Origin: Vibrio breoganii
GTDB lineage: Bacteria; Pseudomonadota; Gammaproteobacteria; Enterobacterales; Vibrionaceae
Reading direction: 5' to 3'
Assembly (NCBI RefSeq): GCF_001677275.1
Contig: NZ_CP016178.1
Coordinates: forward strand, 744,001-808,000
DNA: 64,000 bases
A program made the translations under genes and the position numbers. This document shows, piece by piece, positions 18,775-28,749 of this stretch (position 1 is the stretch's first letter; every line of letters starts with the position of its first letter). The notes under the pieces are model-generated. The model saw only the letters and a list, made by a program, of their open reading frames with translations, searched no databases and was not told where the DNA came from.

Positions 18775-18815
18775 ATTCCCGAGTGCTTTTCTGGGCCAGT
18801 ACACTGGTCGGGAAT
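18775..18815. repeat. Extragenic palindrome 2
   Basis: Stem ATTCCCGA paired with TCGGGAAT, with an inner CTGGGCCAGTACACTGG segment that can itself pair. It has the form of a REP-like extragenic element and follows palindrome 1 after 43 bp. Confidence 0.5.
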
Positions 18816-19001
18816 CTGTTTCTTCCGATACAACCGAAAAGCCTCCAATAGCAGGAGTGCTGTTTCCAAGATGAGATTACCTGTTTTTGAAGCTCGTAAC
18901 TTTTGACTGAACAGCCTCTTCTTCCCACTCTAGCTTAGCTACAAATAATGTATTTTATTTGGGACTACCTCTTTCATATGACAGCAGAGATGGCTAATAA
19001 G

Positions 19002-20705
19002 CTAAACCCGCTGTATCTCATTAGGCTGATTTAGCTTAACCCAAACTTTTGAAAAATCGAACCAGCCTAGAGCATTACACTTAGCGTTTTGTAAGGAGCC
19101 ACAATGGTCTTTGCTTACCCCGAGCCAGCAGTGAAACATAGGGACTATCAAGTGGTTCTCTACCAAATAACGGCCTAGTTCTCTTGCTGGAAACCTTGCA
19201 TTGGGTTGTCCCTGCCACTGTTCGATCACTTGGTGAATATACTTAAATTGATCGTCAGTACTCAGATTATCGAGATTGCTGTAGTCAAGAAGCCAACCCA
19301 GCAAGGTGTCGTCTCGATGAGTCCCAAGCCCCATAGGTTTAATCCACAGATCAACTGAATCAATGTCATCAGGAACGTGGTCATAGCGAATAAATTGGAC
19401 CGCTAACCCATCTTGCTTGAGTAGCGACGCTATGGCCTTGGATAGGGTTGGGAAAACCGGATGTTCGCTATGGTATGCAATACTGACCGTCTCTATTTTA
19501 GGGGGTGATAGTTGTCTGAGCGGCTGGCTATGGTACCAACCGGGTTTAAGACCATGGGCTGGCAATAATCCAAGCTCAACAATAGACTCTTGAGAAAGCT
19601 GAGCAAACAGATTAAACGTGGTGAGCTTAGAGGCGAAATACTCTTGCCACTGTTTATCCCGGCCAAGTCCACTGCGTTGGTTTACTGAAATATAAGTGCA
19701 TCCTGGATCTAAGGCTACGTCGTCGTCCGTGCGCTGTGTCGGCATATTTGGTTGAGACAAGCTTGGATAGACGATACTTGAGTGAATCTCGTCAATAACC
19801 CAAACCTCAACCTTATCAACCAATGGTCTAAAGCCAAAATAGCTATCAAAGGCCTCTAGAATCAATCTCTTGTCATCATTGACAGACACTCGGTAAGGCC
19901 CCGTTCCGCTAGGCAAGCGGTCGAAATCTTCAATCTCTGCGCTGTTATACGGAAGCACCTTGGCCACCGTTTCAGCAAGCAATACATCAAAATGATAATC
20001 CGCTCGACTAAGCTCTACATCAATGACCAATGGAGAAGGCGTGGTGACGTTTTGAATATGAGCAAACAAGGGCAAGTTTGCTAATGACTTTAAGTGCTCA
20101 ACCACATGTTCAGTTTCAAGCAACTGACCATTGTGGAAGCGAACTTTGGCCCTAAGATAAAAGCGCCAATGACTGCCTTCAACATTGTCCCAAGAATGGG
20201 CGAGATCTTGAGTCAGCTTATCGTTTTCATCCAGTTGTGTAAGACCACTAAAGACTTGATGAATGATGTTTTGCTCTGAGCGTCGATGAGGCTTTCTCGG
20301 GTTTAGCATTGAAAGCTGACGATAATAAGGAAGACTGAGAACCTGCTGTCCTTGTCTGTGCTGAACGCCTAGATAATCCTGTATCACTTGAGTTAGACGG
20401 TTTGCATCTTGATTTAGAACTTGTAGCGCCTGCCCTATACGGCCTTCTTCAAGATAACGTTTGGCTAGACCCTCTCCTACATCTTGGCGGTTCTGCTTGA
20501 AGATAAGCTTAGATTGCTTGCCTCGCCCTGCAGAAGGGTGCCACTCGATCCATCCCTCTTCACTGAGCTTGTTCAGTACGATACGCGCGTTTCGTCTGGT
20601 ACAAAACAATATTTCAGTGATGTCTTCTATACGTGTATCGCTGTCTTCACCATTAAAGTGCTCAAATAGGGTTTCAAACTGAGTTCGAAGTCGCGGGCTA
20701 CTCAT
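19002..20705 (-). CDS. sgrR: SgrR-family regulator (HTH plus solute-binding domain)
   Basis: This 567-residue protein has an N-terminal winged-helix domain (LRTQFETLFEHFNGEDSDTRIEDITEILFCTRRNARIVLNKLSEEGWIEW) followed by a family 5 solute-binding domain starting LTQVIQDYLGVQHRQGQQVLSLPYYRQLSMLNPRKPHRRSEQNIIHQVFSGL. That is the architecture of SgrR and YbaE. SgrR in E. coli activates the sRNA sgrS under glucose-phosphate stress. I see no sgrS-like gene beside this one. The ligand is likely a sugar phosphate or a peptide, unproven. Confidence 0.85.
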   Translation of the reverse strand: MSSPRLRTQFETLFEHFNGEDSDTRIEDITEILFCTRRNARIVLNKLSEEGWIEWHPSAGRGKQSKLIFKQNRQDVGEGLAKRYLEEGRIGQALQVLNQDANRLTQVIQDYLGVQHRQGQQVLSLPYYRQLSMLNPRKPHRRSEQNIIHQVFSGLTQLDENDKLTQDLAHSWDNVEGSHWRFYLRAKVRFHNGQLLETEHVVEHLKSLANLPLFAHIQNVTTPSPLVIDVELSRADYHFDVLLAETVAKVLPYNSAEIEDFDRLPSGTGPYRVSVNDDKRLILEAFDSYFGFRPLVDKVEVWVIDEIHSSIVYPSLSQPNMPTQRTDDDVALDPGCTYISVNQRSGLGRDKQWQEYFASKLTTFNLFAQLSQESIVELGLLPAHGLKPGWYHSQPLRQLSPPKIETVSIAYHSEHPVFPTLSKAIASLLKQDGLAVQFIRYDHVPDDIDSVDLWIKPMGLGTHRDDTLLGWLLDYSNLDNLSTDDQFKYIHQVIEQWQGQPNARFPARELGRYLVENHLIVPMFHCWLGVSKDHCGSLQNAKCNALGWFDFSKVWVKLNQPNEIQRV

Positions 20706-20771
20706 AAAGAGGAAATTCCAGTCAATTAGAAAATTATCGATTTCCTCATTTTAGCACGAAGTGGAGAGATT

Positions 20772-20993
20772 TTATGTTATCGCGATGCCGGTAACTTGCG
20801 AAATTTCTTCAATGATTTCAGTGGGAAGCTTAATAGAAAATCGGCTTTGGGCATCTAATATCACTAATACTTGCCCCATCAGCTGAATTGCATCAGTTTG
20901 CGCTTGGAAGGTCAAACGTTGCTCTCCATCCAGTCGAATCATGATCTCGTGGGCGTTGACGATGATTTTCCCCAATTCAAAGTCTAAAGTCAT
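20772..20993 (-). CDS. Small protein downstream of menI, possibly DUF3389
   Basis: This 73-residue protein overlaps the end of the thioesterase gene by 4 bp (ATGA), so it is translationally coupled and very likely real. The sequence LDFELGKIIVNAHEIMIRLDGEQRLTFQAQTDAIQLMGQVLVILDAQSRFSIKL reads as alternating beta strands with no signal peptide. It resembles the small DUF3389 proteins I recall from vibrios, but that assignment is from memory and uncertain. Function unknown. Confidence 0.7.
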   Translation of the reverse strand: MTLDFELGKIIVNAHEIMIRLDGEQRLTFQAQTDAIQLMGQVLVILDAQSRFSIKLPTEIIEEISQVTGIAIT

Positions 20994-21427
20994 ACCTTTG
21001 CCTTCTTCTTCGGGTTCCTAACCATCACTGTATGACGAGAGATACACACCAGATTACCCTGCTCATCTCGAATCTCAATGGACCAGATATGTGTCGTGCG
21101 ACCCAAATGGATAGGCGTTGCTACTCCAGTAACAGTGCCACTACGTACCGCCTTGAGATGATTGGCATTAACTTCAAGACCTACACAATGGCTGTCACCC
21201 TCACAACAGTAATACGCTGCATAAGAACCTAGCGATTCCGCTAGGACGACAGAGGCACCGCCGTGCAATAGTCCAAATGGCTGATGTGTGTTCGGTCCAA
21301 CAGGCATGGTCGCGGTTAACGAATTATCAGAAATCTCTGTATAAACAATGCCTAAGTGCTCAATCAAGGTATTTTTTGAGTTGGTATTAAGAGATTCTAG
21401 ACTGATGTCGCGTTTCCATATCGTCAT
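20990..21427 (-). CDS. menI: 1,4-dihydroxy-2-naphthoyl-CoA thioesterase MenI/YdiI-like
   Basis: This 145-residue single-hotdog thioesterase follows E. coli YdiI/MenI almost throughout: IWKRDISLESLNTNSKNTLIEHLGIVYTEI, then MPVGPNTHQPFGLLHGGASVVLAESLGSYAA, where the HGG and the Glu of AES form the active site. MenI releases 1,4-dihydroxy-2-naphthoate from its CoA ester in menaquinone synthesis, although YdiI also acts on other aromatic CoAs. It is followed by the coupled 73-residue gene and then sgrR in the same direction. Confidence 0.87.
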   Translation of the reverse strand: MTIWKRDISLESLNTNSKNTLIEHLGIVYTEISDNSLTATMPVGPNTHQPFGLLHGGASVVLAESLGSYAAYYCCEGDSHCVGLEVNANHLKAVRSGTVTGVATPIHLGRTTHIWSIEIRDEQGNLVCISRHTVMVRNPKKKAKV

Positions 21428-21589
21428 CGATGTCTTTTCCTTTGTTTTTGCTAGGTTCTGTTATCTTATTCTTTTTAAACACTTTAGTGTCTAAATTTTC
21501 CTGATTTGTGGGAAAATCTTACTCCATCGACCACACTTGTACTAAACCAACATTTAGGATTAGCGCAAAGATAGAAAAGGAACCCTTCT

Positions 21590-22378
21590 ATGCGACTAAA
21601 AACACTCATGCTCTCATTGGCATCAGCAGCCATGATGACCGCTTGCGCCACCTCTCCAACGGGACGTAATCAAGTGATTTTGTTTTCAGATAACCAAATG
21701 TCTGATCTTGGTAGTCAATCGTTTGAACAAATGAAATCGGAACTCACCATTAGTAAAGACGCTAAAACGAATGCTTACGTTCAGTGTGTGACCAATGCCA
21801 TTTTAGAGTATGTTCCTATTCAAGGCAGTTTTAGCCAATGGGAAGTGGTCGTATTTGATAGTGATCAGGTGAATGCCTTTGCCCTTCCAGGGGGGAAAAT
21901 TGGCGTTTATACCGGTCTATTAAACGTCGCAGTTAATCAGGATCAACTGGCCACCGTCATCGGCCACGAAATTGCGCACGTACTCGCCGATCACAGTAAT
22001 GAGCGTATGTCTCACGCCCAACTTGCCAATACAGGGTTGCAAATCAGCAATGTGGCACTCAGTAATCAGGAATACCGAAATGAAATAATGGCAGCCATGG
22101 GCGTTGGCGTTCAATACGGGGTTTTGTTGCCCTACGGCAGAACGCAAGAAAGCGAAGCGGACATCGTTGGATTGGAGTTAATGGCTAAAGCGGGGTTTGA
22201 CCCCTACCAAAGTGTCGATTTATGGAAGAACATGGCTAAGGCTTCAGGGGGCAATCAACCGCCAGAATTGCTTTCGACACACCCTTCTCACGATACGAGG
22301 ATTAAAGACCTAACGGCAAAAGCGGAAACCGAGCCAAAATTCTCCGGACAAAAGCCCAATTGCTCAAAGCCAAATTGA
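21590..22378 (+). CDS. M48 family metalloprotease lipoprotein, LoiP-like
   Basis: This 262-residue protein has a lipoprotein signal (MRLKTLMLSLASAAMMTACAT, Cys near residue 19) and the zincin motif HEIAHVLADHSNERMS, with the third zinc Glu in SEADIVGLELMAKAGFDPYQSV. This is the compact M48C layout of LoiP/YggG and YcaL, probably anchored on the inner face of the outer membrane and acting in periplasmic protein quality control. It has an AAAGGA ribosome site 9-14 bp before the ATG. Monocistronic. Confidence 0.9.
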   Translation: MRLKTLMLSLASAAMMTACATSPTGRNQVILFSDNQMSDLGSQSFEQMKSELTISKDAKTNAYVQCVTNAILEYVPIQGSFSQWEVVVFDSDQVNAFALPGGKIGVYTGLLNVAVNQDQLATVIGHEIAHVLADHSNERMSHAQLANTGLQISNVALSNQEYRNEIMAAMGVGVQYGVLLPYGRTQESEADIVGLELMAKAGFDPYQSVDLWKNMAKASGGNQPPELLSTHPSHDTRIKDLTAKAETEPKFSGQKPNCSKPN

Positions 22379-22520
22379 GTTTATTGCTCTAAAGTAATCA
22401 CATATGAGCACGATGACATAGAAAACTTATTCTAAATCAACATTGATCGTGAACTGCTTTCATTACCATGGCTAAATATGGATAATGTCGCCAAATTACA
22501 AGAGATAACAAGGTTAATAC

Positions 22521-23090
22521 ATGTCTATTGAATCAACACTACGTCAACGCTGCGGCGACAAATGCGAGCTTTGTGGCGCAACTAATGATCTACAACCCTT
22601 TGCTGTTGCTCCTCACTCTCATGCAACCGTAGACCACGGCGCACTGCTATGTGACACATGCCGTACTCAAGTTGAAGACGCAGATCAGATGGACGTAAAC
22701 CACTGGCGTTGTCTAAACGACAGCATGTGGAGCCAAGAGCCACCTGTACAAGTTCTAGCATGGCGTCAATTGACTCGTCTTGCACGCACCGAAGGTTGGG
22801 CTCAAGACCTGTTAGACATGATGTACATGGAAGAAGAGACCAAGACTTGGGCTGAAACTGGCATGGAAAACGACGGTAAGAAACACGTTGATTGTCACGG
22901 CGCACCACTAGCAAAAGGTGACACGGTCACCATCATCAAAGACCTACCTGTTAAGGGGTCTTCAATGGTTGTTAAAATTGGCACCATGGTAAGAAACATC
23001 GGCCTTGCACAAGACGATCCAGAACTCTTTTCTGGTAAAGTTGAAGGTCAGTCTATGTGGCTTCGTTGCGAATTCTGCCGTAAGAAGTAG
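22521..23090 (+). CDS. phnA: PhnA family zinc-ribbon protein
   Basis: This 189-residue protein has an N-terminal zinc ribbon (CELCGATNDLQPF with CDTC later) and a C-terminal PhnA domain (CHGAPLAKGDTVTIIKDLPVKGSSMVVKIGTMVRNIGLAQDDPELFSGKVEGQSMWLRCEFCRKK). Despite the name, PhnA is not part of C-P lyase. Some homologues have phosphonoacetate hydrolase activity, but most have no known role. A strong terminator follows. Confidence 0.9.
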   Translation: MSIESTLRQRCGDKCELCGATNDLQPFAVAPHSHATVDHGALLCDTCRTQVEDADQMDVNHWRCLNDSMWSQEPPVQVLAWRQLTRLARTEGWAQDLLDMMYMEEETKTWAETGMENDGKKHVDCHGAPLAKGDTVTIIKDLPVKGSSMVVKIGTMVRNIGLAQDDPELFSGKVEGQSMWLRCEFCRKK

Positions 23091-23109
23091 GCAGTAAAGT
23101 AGAGACAAA

Positions 23110-23144
23110 TAAAAAGCGCTAGCCTAACGGTTAGCGCTTTTTTA
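23110..23144. terminator. Bidirectional terminator between phnA and nhaP2
   Basis: Stem AAAAGCGCTA / TAGCGCTTTT with a loop of about 9 nt, A-run on the left and T-run on the right. It serves both convergent genes. Confidence 0.85.
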
Positions 23145-23160
23145 TTGCTTGGCTAGAAAA

Positions 23161-24900
23161 CTATTCCGCGTCGGCTTTTTCGTTATCTGGTAAACCTAAG
23201 CCGATTTTCGTCACCTTGTGGTCTTTTACATCAGCAACCACCCAATGCAATCCATACCAATCAAAGCTATCACCTAATACTGGATATGACCCAAGCTTAA
23301 GTTCGACCAGTTCCTTGAGGGGCATATCAGCCTCTTCTTCCAGTACAGTAATGCCGTAGTAACCTGTCACATCGCTCACGCTACAATTGATGTCTAGAAA
23401 GAAGTCACCAAAGAAACGCGGAGTCACTTCATCTTCAGGGGCTTCACTAAACAGCAGGCTCAAGGCATCGAGATCTTTGTCTTGCCCCATTACACAAAGG
23501 GTGTCATTGGCTTGTAACACGGTACTGCCAGTTGGATGTAGCAATTCCTCACCTCGGAACACAGCGGTAATGCGTGTCCCTTCTGGCATGGTGAGGCGTT
23601 TCAAAGGCTCACCCACACACCATTTTTCTTCTTTTAATCGGTAGACGAACGTTTCCCACTCACTTGCACGGAAAATCTCCATTCCGCTTCTGGATATAGG
23701 AGTCGGCTTTGGTGGCAAGGTAACGTCTGCCATTCGTGCCGCTTTCATCAAGGTCCCACCCTGTACGAGCAGAGATACCATCACCACGAAAAAGGCAATA
23801 TTGAAGTACAGCTCCGCATTGGGAAGGCCTGCAACCATAGGGAACACCGCTAAGATGATAGGCACCGCGCCTCTCAACCCGACCCAAGAAATGAACTTAC
23901 GCTCTTTGTTCGTAAAGCTCTTAAATGGCATCAACCCAATCCACACAGCCAAAGGTCTCGCCACTAAGATCATGCCAAAGGCTAATATGAGTGCTGGGAT
24001 CATAATCTCAATAAGTGTTGCTGGTTTAACAAGTAAACCCAACACTAAAAACATCACTATTTGACTCATCCAAGTCATGCCATCAAGTACATTCAATATC
24101 GAATGACGATAGCTTGTAGGCTTATTGCCAATCAACAAACCCGCCAGATATATAGAAAGAATACCACTGCCACCGAGCTTGTTAGAGAGTGCAAACAGAG
24201 CAATACCACCGGCTATCACTAAGACAGAATATAAGCCTTCGTGCAAATCCACTCTGTTGATCAAAGCCCAAAGTAACCATCCACCGCCAAGACCGACTAA
24301 AGCCCCTATGCCAAACTGCATACCAAAACTAGTGGCTAAGAATGACAAGCCAAGATCAGCTTCAGGATTGCCAAGTACAGCAATCAAGGTGACCGTTAGA
24401 AAGACCGCCATCGGGTCATTGGTACCAGATTCAATTTCTAGGGTTGAGCCTACTCGCTCGTTTAGACTTTGTCCCTTCAGCATAGAGAAAACAGCAGCGG
24501 CATCCGTTGATCCGACAATTGCTCCGACTAAAATACCTTGCAGTAAGGTCAGATCGAACAACCACGCCGCCATTAAACCTGTAAAGGTTGAAGTCAGCGC
24601 TACGCCTATGGTTGCGAGTGACAATGAAGGCCAGAAGGCCACCTTGAAACTGGATACCTTGGTTCGCATGCCACCATCAAGAAGAATAACCGCCAATGCA
24701 AGATTGCTGATGAGATAAGTTAATGAGTGATCATTGAAATCAATCTGACCTGGTCCATCTTCGCCCGCAAGCATACCGACAACCAAAAATATAAGTAGAA
24801 TCGGCACACCTAGCTTAGAGGATGCTCTGGTCAAAAGAACACTGAGTACTATAAGAACCGCTCCTGTTAAGAACAGGCTATCGATCATATTTACGTCCAA
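23161..24900 (-). CDS. nhaP2: K+/H+ antiporter NhaP2 (CvrA)
   Basis: This 579-residue protein has about 12 membrane helices of the CPA1 exchanger fold ([12 protein letters not shown] and [16 protein letters not shown] are the conserved ion-binding segments). A RCK/TrkA-C-type cytoplasmic domain follows ([41 protein letters not shown]), then a C-terminal CorC/HlyC-type transporter domain. Order and length match E. coli CvrA. The Vibrio homologue Vc-NhaP2 exchanges K+ for H+ and protects at acid pH. Confidence 0.92.
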   Translation of the reverse strand: MDVNMIDSLFLTGAVLIVLSVLLTRASSKLGVPILLIFLVVGMLAGEDGPGQIDFNDHSLTYLISNLALAVILLDGGMRTKVSSFKVAFWPSLSLATIGVALTSTFTGLMAAWLFDLTLLQGILVGAIVGSTDAAAVFSMLKGQSLNERVGSTLEIESGTNDPMAVFLTVTLIAVLGNPEADLGLSFLATSFGMQFGIGALVGLGGGWLLWALINRVDLHEGLYSVLVIAGGIALFALSNKLGGSGILSIYLAGLLIGNKPTSYRHSILNVLDGMTWMSQIVMFLVLGLLVKPATLIEIMIPALILAFGMILVARPLAVWIGLMPFKSFTNKERKFISWVGLRGAVPIILAVFPMVAGLPNAELYFNIAFFVVMVSLLVQGGTLMKAARMADVTLPPKPTPISRSGMEIFRASEWETFVYRLKEEKWCVGEPLKRLTMPEGTRITAVFRGEELLHPTGSTVLQANDTLCVMGQDKDLDALSLLFSEAPEDEVTPRFFGDFFLDINCSVSDVTGYYGITVLEEEADMPLKELVELKLGSYPVLGDSFDWYGLHWVVADVKDHKVTKIGLGLPDNEKADAE

Positions 24901-25137
24901 TTGTTCCTCACTTTTCGTTACAGTTCATTGAGTAAAAATTATAACAAAGTAATTCTTATAGCTCTTTGCTATATTTCGATATGAAATATCTTGCAACAGT
25001 TCTATGAAAAGCTTTGCCAGATTAACGACGCAAACTATGTAAAAAATCAAACTCTACAGCATTAATATCAAGGCTTACCCCCACCCAGTCTATACTTACT
25101 CTAGATGTTCATCAGATCCTTGTAAAAGGAGGACTGC
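24901..25137. promoter_or_regulatory. Divergent nhaP2 / nfeD upstream region
   Basis: This 237-bp AT-rich spacer separates the divergently read nhaP2 and nfeD. A near-perfect AAAAGGAGG ribosome site lies a few bases before the nfeD ATG. No specific operator was identified. Confidence 0.5.
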
Positions 25138-26505
25138 ATGAGATTACTTCTATTATGGCTTATGTCATTGCTGCTGTTTGCCGGTCAAACTCTTGCAAGC
25201 ACTATTTGGGTCATTCCAGTCAAAGGTCCTATCGGCCCTGCTGTTAGTGACTACCTGTCTCGAGAAATCCAACAAGCACAAGTCAACGACGTTAGCCTAG
25301 TGATACTAAAAATGGATACCCCTGGCGGTTTAGATAGCGCTATGCGCGATATCATTCATTCAATCACCACCTCTACAATACCCATTGCAACTTGGGTGGG
25401 GCCTTCTGGCGCGAGAGCAGCCAGCGCTGGAACCTATATCTTGTTAGCGAGCCATGTCGCAGCTATGGCTGAGGCCACGAATCTCGGCGCCGCCACTCCC
25501 GTCGCCTTAGGGGGTTCGCCCAAACCGCCAAGCACCAGCGATGAGGCTGACAACTCAAGCTCTGACAAAACAGAAGATGGATCCAACGATAGCAATCAGC
25601 AAGTTCCTGCCAAGACAGCTATGGAAAAGAAAGTCATTAATGATGCCAAGGCCTATATCAAGGGTCTTGCTAAGCTCCATGATCGGAATGCCGAATGGGC
25701 CGAAAAGGCCGTCAGTGAAGCCGCCAGTCTTGATGCAATTGAGGCATTGGAACTCAATGTTATTGACTATGTGGTGAACACGCCCGAAGAACTTGTCGCT
25801 GCAATTGAAGGCATTACTGTTACTGTGAACAACCAACAAGTGACATTGTCACTATCACCTGCGAACTTTGAACAGCGAATTCCTGATTGGCGCGCCGAAA
25901 TGTTAGCGGTTATCACCAATCCCAATGTCGCCTACATCTTGATGCTCATTGGTATCTACGGTTTGTTATTGGAATTCTATAACCCTGGCATTGGTTTACC
26001 CGGGGTTCTAGGGGGTATTTGTCTACTTTTGGCGATGTATTCACTGCAGATGATGCCGGTCAACTATGCTGGGCTCGCACTACTGCTACTAGGCATAGCC
26101 CTGATGATTGCAGAAGCCTTTAACCCAAGCTTTGGAGTATTGGGGCTCGGTGGTGTGGTTGCATTCGTGCTTGGGTCGATATTTCTTATGGACAGTGACC
26201 TACCTAGCTTCCAGATAGCCATACCCTTGATCCTCGGTGTCGCCATATTTTCAGCAGCTCTGATCATCATCACCCTTGGCATGCTAATGAAGGTCAGAAA
26301 TAGACGCGTGACCACAGGTCTTGAGACCTATCCAGGAAAAACAGCCATCGTCAGTGAAGATTTTATCAACGGCAAAGGCAGAGTCCAATTAGATGGCGCG
26401 CTCTGGCATGCGCTAGGCAATACAGATCTCAAACATGGAGATAAAGTCACCATCGAATCGATCAAGGGACTGACCCTAACGGTGAGCCCAAGTGCCAAAA
26501 AATAG
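25138..26505 (+). CDS. NfeD-family membrane serine protease (long form)
   Basis: This 455-residue protein has a signal peptide (about 1-20), then a ClpP/SppA-like protease domain with MDTPGGLDSAMRDI and GARAASAGTYILL (nucleophile serine near residue 96). A low-complexity Ser/Asp/Lys insert follows at about 120-150, then four or five membrane helices from 255 to 400, then a small OB-fold NfeD domain at the C-terminus. The long form pairs with a slipin, which starts 9 bp downstream here. The pair is thought to act on membrane microdomains, cleaving the stomatin partner in the archaeal example. The strong SD confirms the start. Confidence 0.9.
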   Translation: MRLLLLWLMSLLLFAGQTLASTIWVIPVKGPIGPAVSDYLSREIQQAQVNDVSLVILKMDTPGGLDSAMRDIIHSITTSTIPIATWVGPSGARAASAGTYILLASHVAAMAEATNLGAATPVALGGSPKPPSTSDEADNSSSDKTEDGSNDSNQQVPAKTAMEKKVINDAKAYIKGLAKLHDRNAEWAEKAVSEAASLDAIEALELNVIDYVVNTPEELVAAIEGITVTVNNQQVTLSLSPANFEQRIPDWRAEMLAVITNPNVAYILMLIGIYGLLLEFYNPGIGLPGVLGGICLLLAMYSLQMMPVNYAGLALLLLGIALMIAEAFNPSFGVLGLGGVVAFVLGSIFLMDSDLPSFQIAIPLILGVAIFSAALIIITLGMLMKVRNRRVTTGLETYPGKTAIVSEDFINGKGRVQLDGALWHALGNTDLKHGDKVTIESIKGLTLTVSPSAKK

Positions 26506-26514
26506 GAGGCGCGT

Positions 26515-27297
26515 ATGCTTTACACAACAGCAGTCATTGTCGTTCTCGTTATCGCCTTAGCAACACAGATCTTCAAGGTGTTAAGGGAGTACGAGAGAGG
26601 GGTGGTCTTTTTTCTTGGTCGATTCCAAGAGGTTAAAGGCCCTGGGCTAATCATTTTAATTCCCATCGTTCAGCAAATGGTACGCGTCGACCTGCGAACC
26701 ATCGTTTTAGATGTCCCAACGCAGGATCTTATTACCAAAGATAACGTCTCAGTACGAGTCAATGCCGTGGTCTATTTCCGTGTCGTTGACCCACAGATGG
26801 CCATCAACAACATCGAAAGCTACAGCGATGCCACCAGCCAGCTTTCACAAACCACACTTCGATCGGTTCTCGGTCAGCATGAGTTGGATGAGCTTCTGTC
26901 TGAAAGAGAAAGACTTAATAAAGATCTTCAGGCCATACTCGACCAGCAAACCGATGATTGGGGCATTAAGATCGCGACCGTTGAGGTTAAGCATGTGGAT
27001 CTGAATGAAAGCATGGTACGCGCCCTCGCCCGTCAGGCAGAGGCAGAGCGAAACCGCCGTGCAAAAGTCATTCATGCTACCGGTGAGTTAGAAGCATCTA
27101 CTAAGCTTAAAGAAGCCGCCGAAATGCTTAATCAAGCACCAAACGCCTTGCAGCTTCGTTATATGCAAACGCTCACAGAGATCACTACGGATAAAACATC
27201 GACGATTGTGTTTCCAATGCCTATCAACCTAGTTGAAGCCGTAAATGACATCGCTAAGGCAATAAACAAAGAGAGTGGAGATAAGGAGAAGGGATAA
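26515..27297 (+). CDS. Slipin (stomatin-like SPFH protein)
   Basis: This 260-residue protein has one N-terminal membrane helix ([15 protein letters not shown]), then the SPFH/Band 7 domain: [51 protein letters not shown], and the coiled segment [35 protein letters not shown]. It should form large membrane-bound oligomers. It is directly downstream of the NfeD-type protease, its usual partner, with an AGGAGG ribosome site in the 9-bp gap. Confidence 0.92.
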   Translation: MLYTTAVIVVLVIALATQIFKVLREYERGVVFFLGRFQEVKGPGLIILIPIVQQMVRVDLRTIVLDVPTQDLITKDNVSVRVNAVVYFRVVDPQMAINNIESYSDATSQLSQTTLRSVLGQHELDELLSERERLNKDLQAILDQQTDDWGIKIATVEVKHVDLNESMVRALARQAEAERNRRAKVIHATGELEASTKLKEAAEMLNQAPNALQLRYMQTLTEITTDKTSTIVFPMPINLVEAVNDIAKAINKESGDKEKG

Positions 27298-27348
27298 GTG
27301 CGCTTACTAACTTTGTAATTGTGTAAGCGTTGCCTACAGGCATCTTGT

Positions 27349-27561
27349 TTACTTTAGGGTGCCTGCTGGTGATAAATACCTAATCAATTTAGCGTCAACC
27401 ATGCTGTCCAGATTCAGGTTTTCAGCCTCGATACGCTTCAGTATCTCATCTTCATGCTTCTGCTTTTCATGCATCGCATCTATCAATTTACGGTCTAGCT
27501 CAGCAAAATACCTATTTTCCTCGGCGCGACCGTGTAAGCGTAGTTTTTCTGTAAAGTCCAT
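27349..27561 (-). CDS. Small charged helical protein of unknown function
   Basis: This 70-residue protein is read from the ATG giving MDFTEKLRLHGRAEENRYFAELDRK. A longer frame starting at 27591 adds ten residues without a better ribosome site. It is highly charged and helical (LIDAMHEKQKHEDEILKRIEAENLNLDSM), with no signal peptide. It converges on the slipin gene. No recognised family; its high content of Glu, Lys and Arg in a regular pattern is what makes it look coding. Confidence 0.55.
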   Translation of the reverse strand: MDFTEKLRLHGRAEENRYFAELDRKLIDAMHEKQKHEDEILKRIEAENLNLDSMVDAKLIRYLSPAGTLK

Positions 27562-27784
27562 GATAGTCACCTCTACAGTTTGTCCTAACACTATAAGTAT
27601 AGTTGTTGGTAAGCGGTCCTACTCGTGCATTACATCCAATTTGCCCTTGTTCTCGCCTTAATTATCTCGGTTATAAGTTAGTCCGATTTCTTATAGCCAA
27701 CGGCGTTTTATCGCTAGCTTTCAATCTCAGAGTTGGCAATAGTTATTTGATTAGGAACAAAACAAGTAAACACAAGGAACAGGT

Positions 27785-28738
27785 ATGAAATCGATCTATA
27801 TATTGCACGAGAATGAGGAATGGATTGTGCCTCTTCGTGAAGCATTCGATAAGTTGAATGTACCTGCCAAGGAATGGTTTGTGAACGAGGGTCATATTGA
27901 GTTCGATACCGTTCCAGAAGATGCGGTTTATTACAATCGAATGAGTGCATCATCACACACACGTGATCATAGGTATGCCCCTGAATTGACGCGCGTTATT
28001 GATAAGTGGCTTGGCCTTAATAACGCTACCGTAGTGAACGGAAATGGCGTGATCGATCTGGAAGTATGCAAGATATCTCAATATGCCGCATTGCAAAAAG
28101 TTGGGATCGCAACGCCTAAGACTCAAGCGGTCGTCGGAGGTGATTTCATTGTATCAGCTGCAGAGAAGTTTAATACTTGGCCCCTGATCATTAAGCCAAA
28201 CCGTGGTGGTAAAGGACTGGGCGTTGAAAAATTCGATTCACTAGACGATGTTAAGCTAGGCCTTAGACGACTCAAAGCTGATAGCCCGCTTGATGGCATT
28301 TGGCTACTGCAAGAGTATGTAAAATCCACAGAACCTTACATTGTTCGCTGTGAGTATGTCGGCGGTAAGTTTCTTTATGCGGTTAAGGTTTCAACTGAGG
28401 GTGGTTTTGAGCTATGCCCTGCAGATGGATGTTCAATTGAAAATGCGTTTTGCCCAGCTTTTGAAGACGATAAACCAGCGCCAGAGAAAGATAAGTTTGA
28501 AATCACCAATATCCTTGACGATTCACCGCTCATTAAGCTTCACGAGCAATTCCTAGCCGATAACCACATCGATATCGCGGGAATAGAGGTGATCTGCGAT
28601 GAAAATGGAAAGTGGTACTCCTATGATGTGAATACCAACACCAACTATAACTCTAAAGCTGAGATAAAGGCTGGCGTACCAAAATCTGGTATGCAGGCGA
28701 TTGCTGACTATTTAGTGCAATTGGCTGAATCGTCATAA
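27785..28738 (+). CDS. ATP-grasp ligase, RimK/glutamate-ligase-like
   Basis: This 317-residue cytoplasmic protein has the ATP-grasp fold: PLIIKPNRGGKGLGVEKFDS (phosphate-binding loop), LLQEYVKSTEPYIVRCEYVGGKFLYAVKV (adenine-contact and following strands), and AGIEVICDENGKWYSYDVNTNTNYN (Mg-binding Glu/Asp/Asn). It would join a carboxylate to an amine, as RimK or alpha-L-glutamate ligases do. Partner genes that would name the substrate are missing: upstream is an unknown small gene, downstream an AraC remnant. A hairpin follows its stop. Confidence 0.75.
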   Translation: MKSIYILHENEEWIVPLREAFDKLNVPAKEWFVNEGHIEFDTVPEDAVYYNRMSASSHTRDHRYAPELTRVIDKWLGLNNATVVNGNGVIDLEVCKISQYAALQKVGIATPKTQAVVGGDFIVSAAEKFNTWPLIIKPNRGGKGLGVEKFDSLDDVKLGLRRLKADSPLDGIWLLQEYVKSTEPYIVRCEYVGGKFLYAVKVSTEGGFELCPADGCSIENAFCPAFEDDKPAPEKDKFEITNILDDSPLIKLHEQFLADNHIDIAGIEVICDENGKWYSYDVNTNTNYNSKAEIKAGVPKSGMQAIADYLVQLAESS

Positions 28739-28749
28739 GCCTCTCCTTT

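Larger units (their letters stand above)
18582..19001. other. 420-bp intergenic region with two palindromes
   Basis: No ORF was found. It holds two stem-loops (18700-18731 and 18775-18815) of the kind seen as degenerate extragenic palindromes. The remainder is unstructured to the eye, and the sgrR stop follows. Confidence 0.6.

Noticed and set aside
18582..19001. An sgrS-type sRNA near sgrR
   Set aside because: sgrR and its neighbour run in the same direction with only 66 bp between, and no hairpin-plus-T-run suited to sgrS was seen on either side.
24125..24718. 197-codon plus-strand frame inside nhaP2
   Set aside because: Antisense shadow of a strongly conserved membrane transporter gene.
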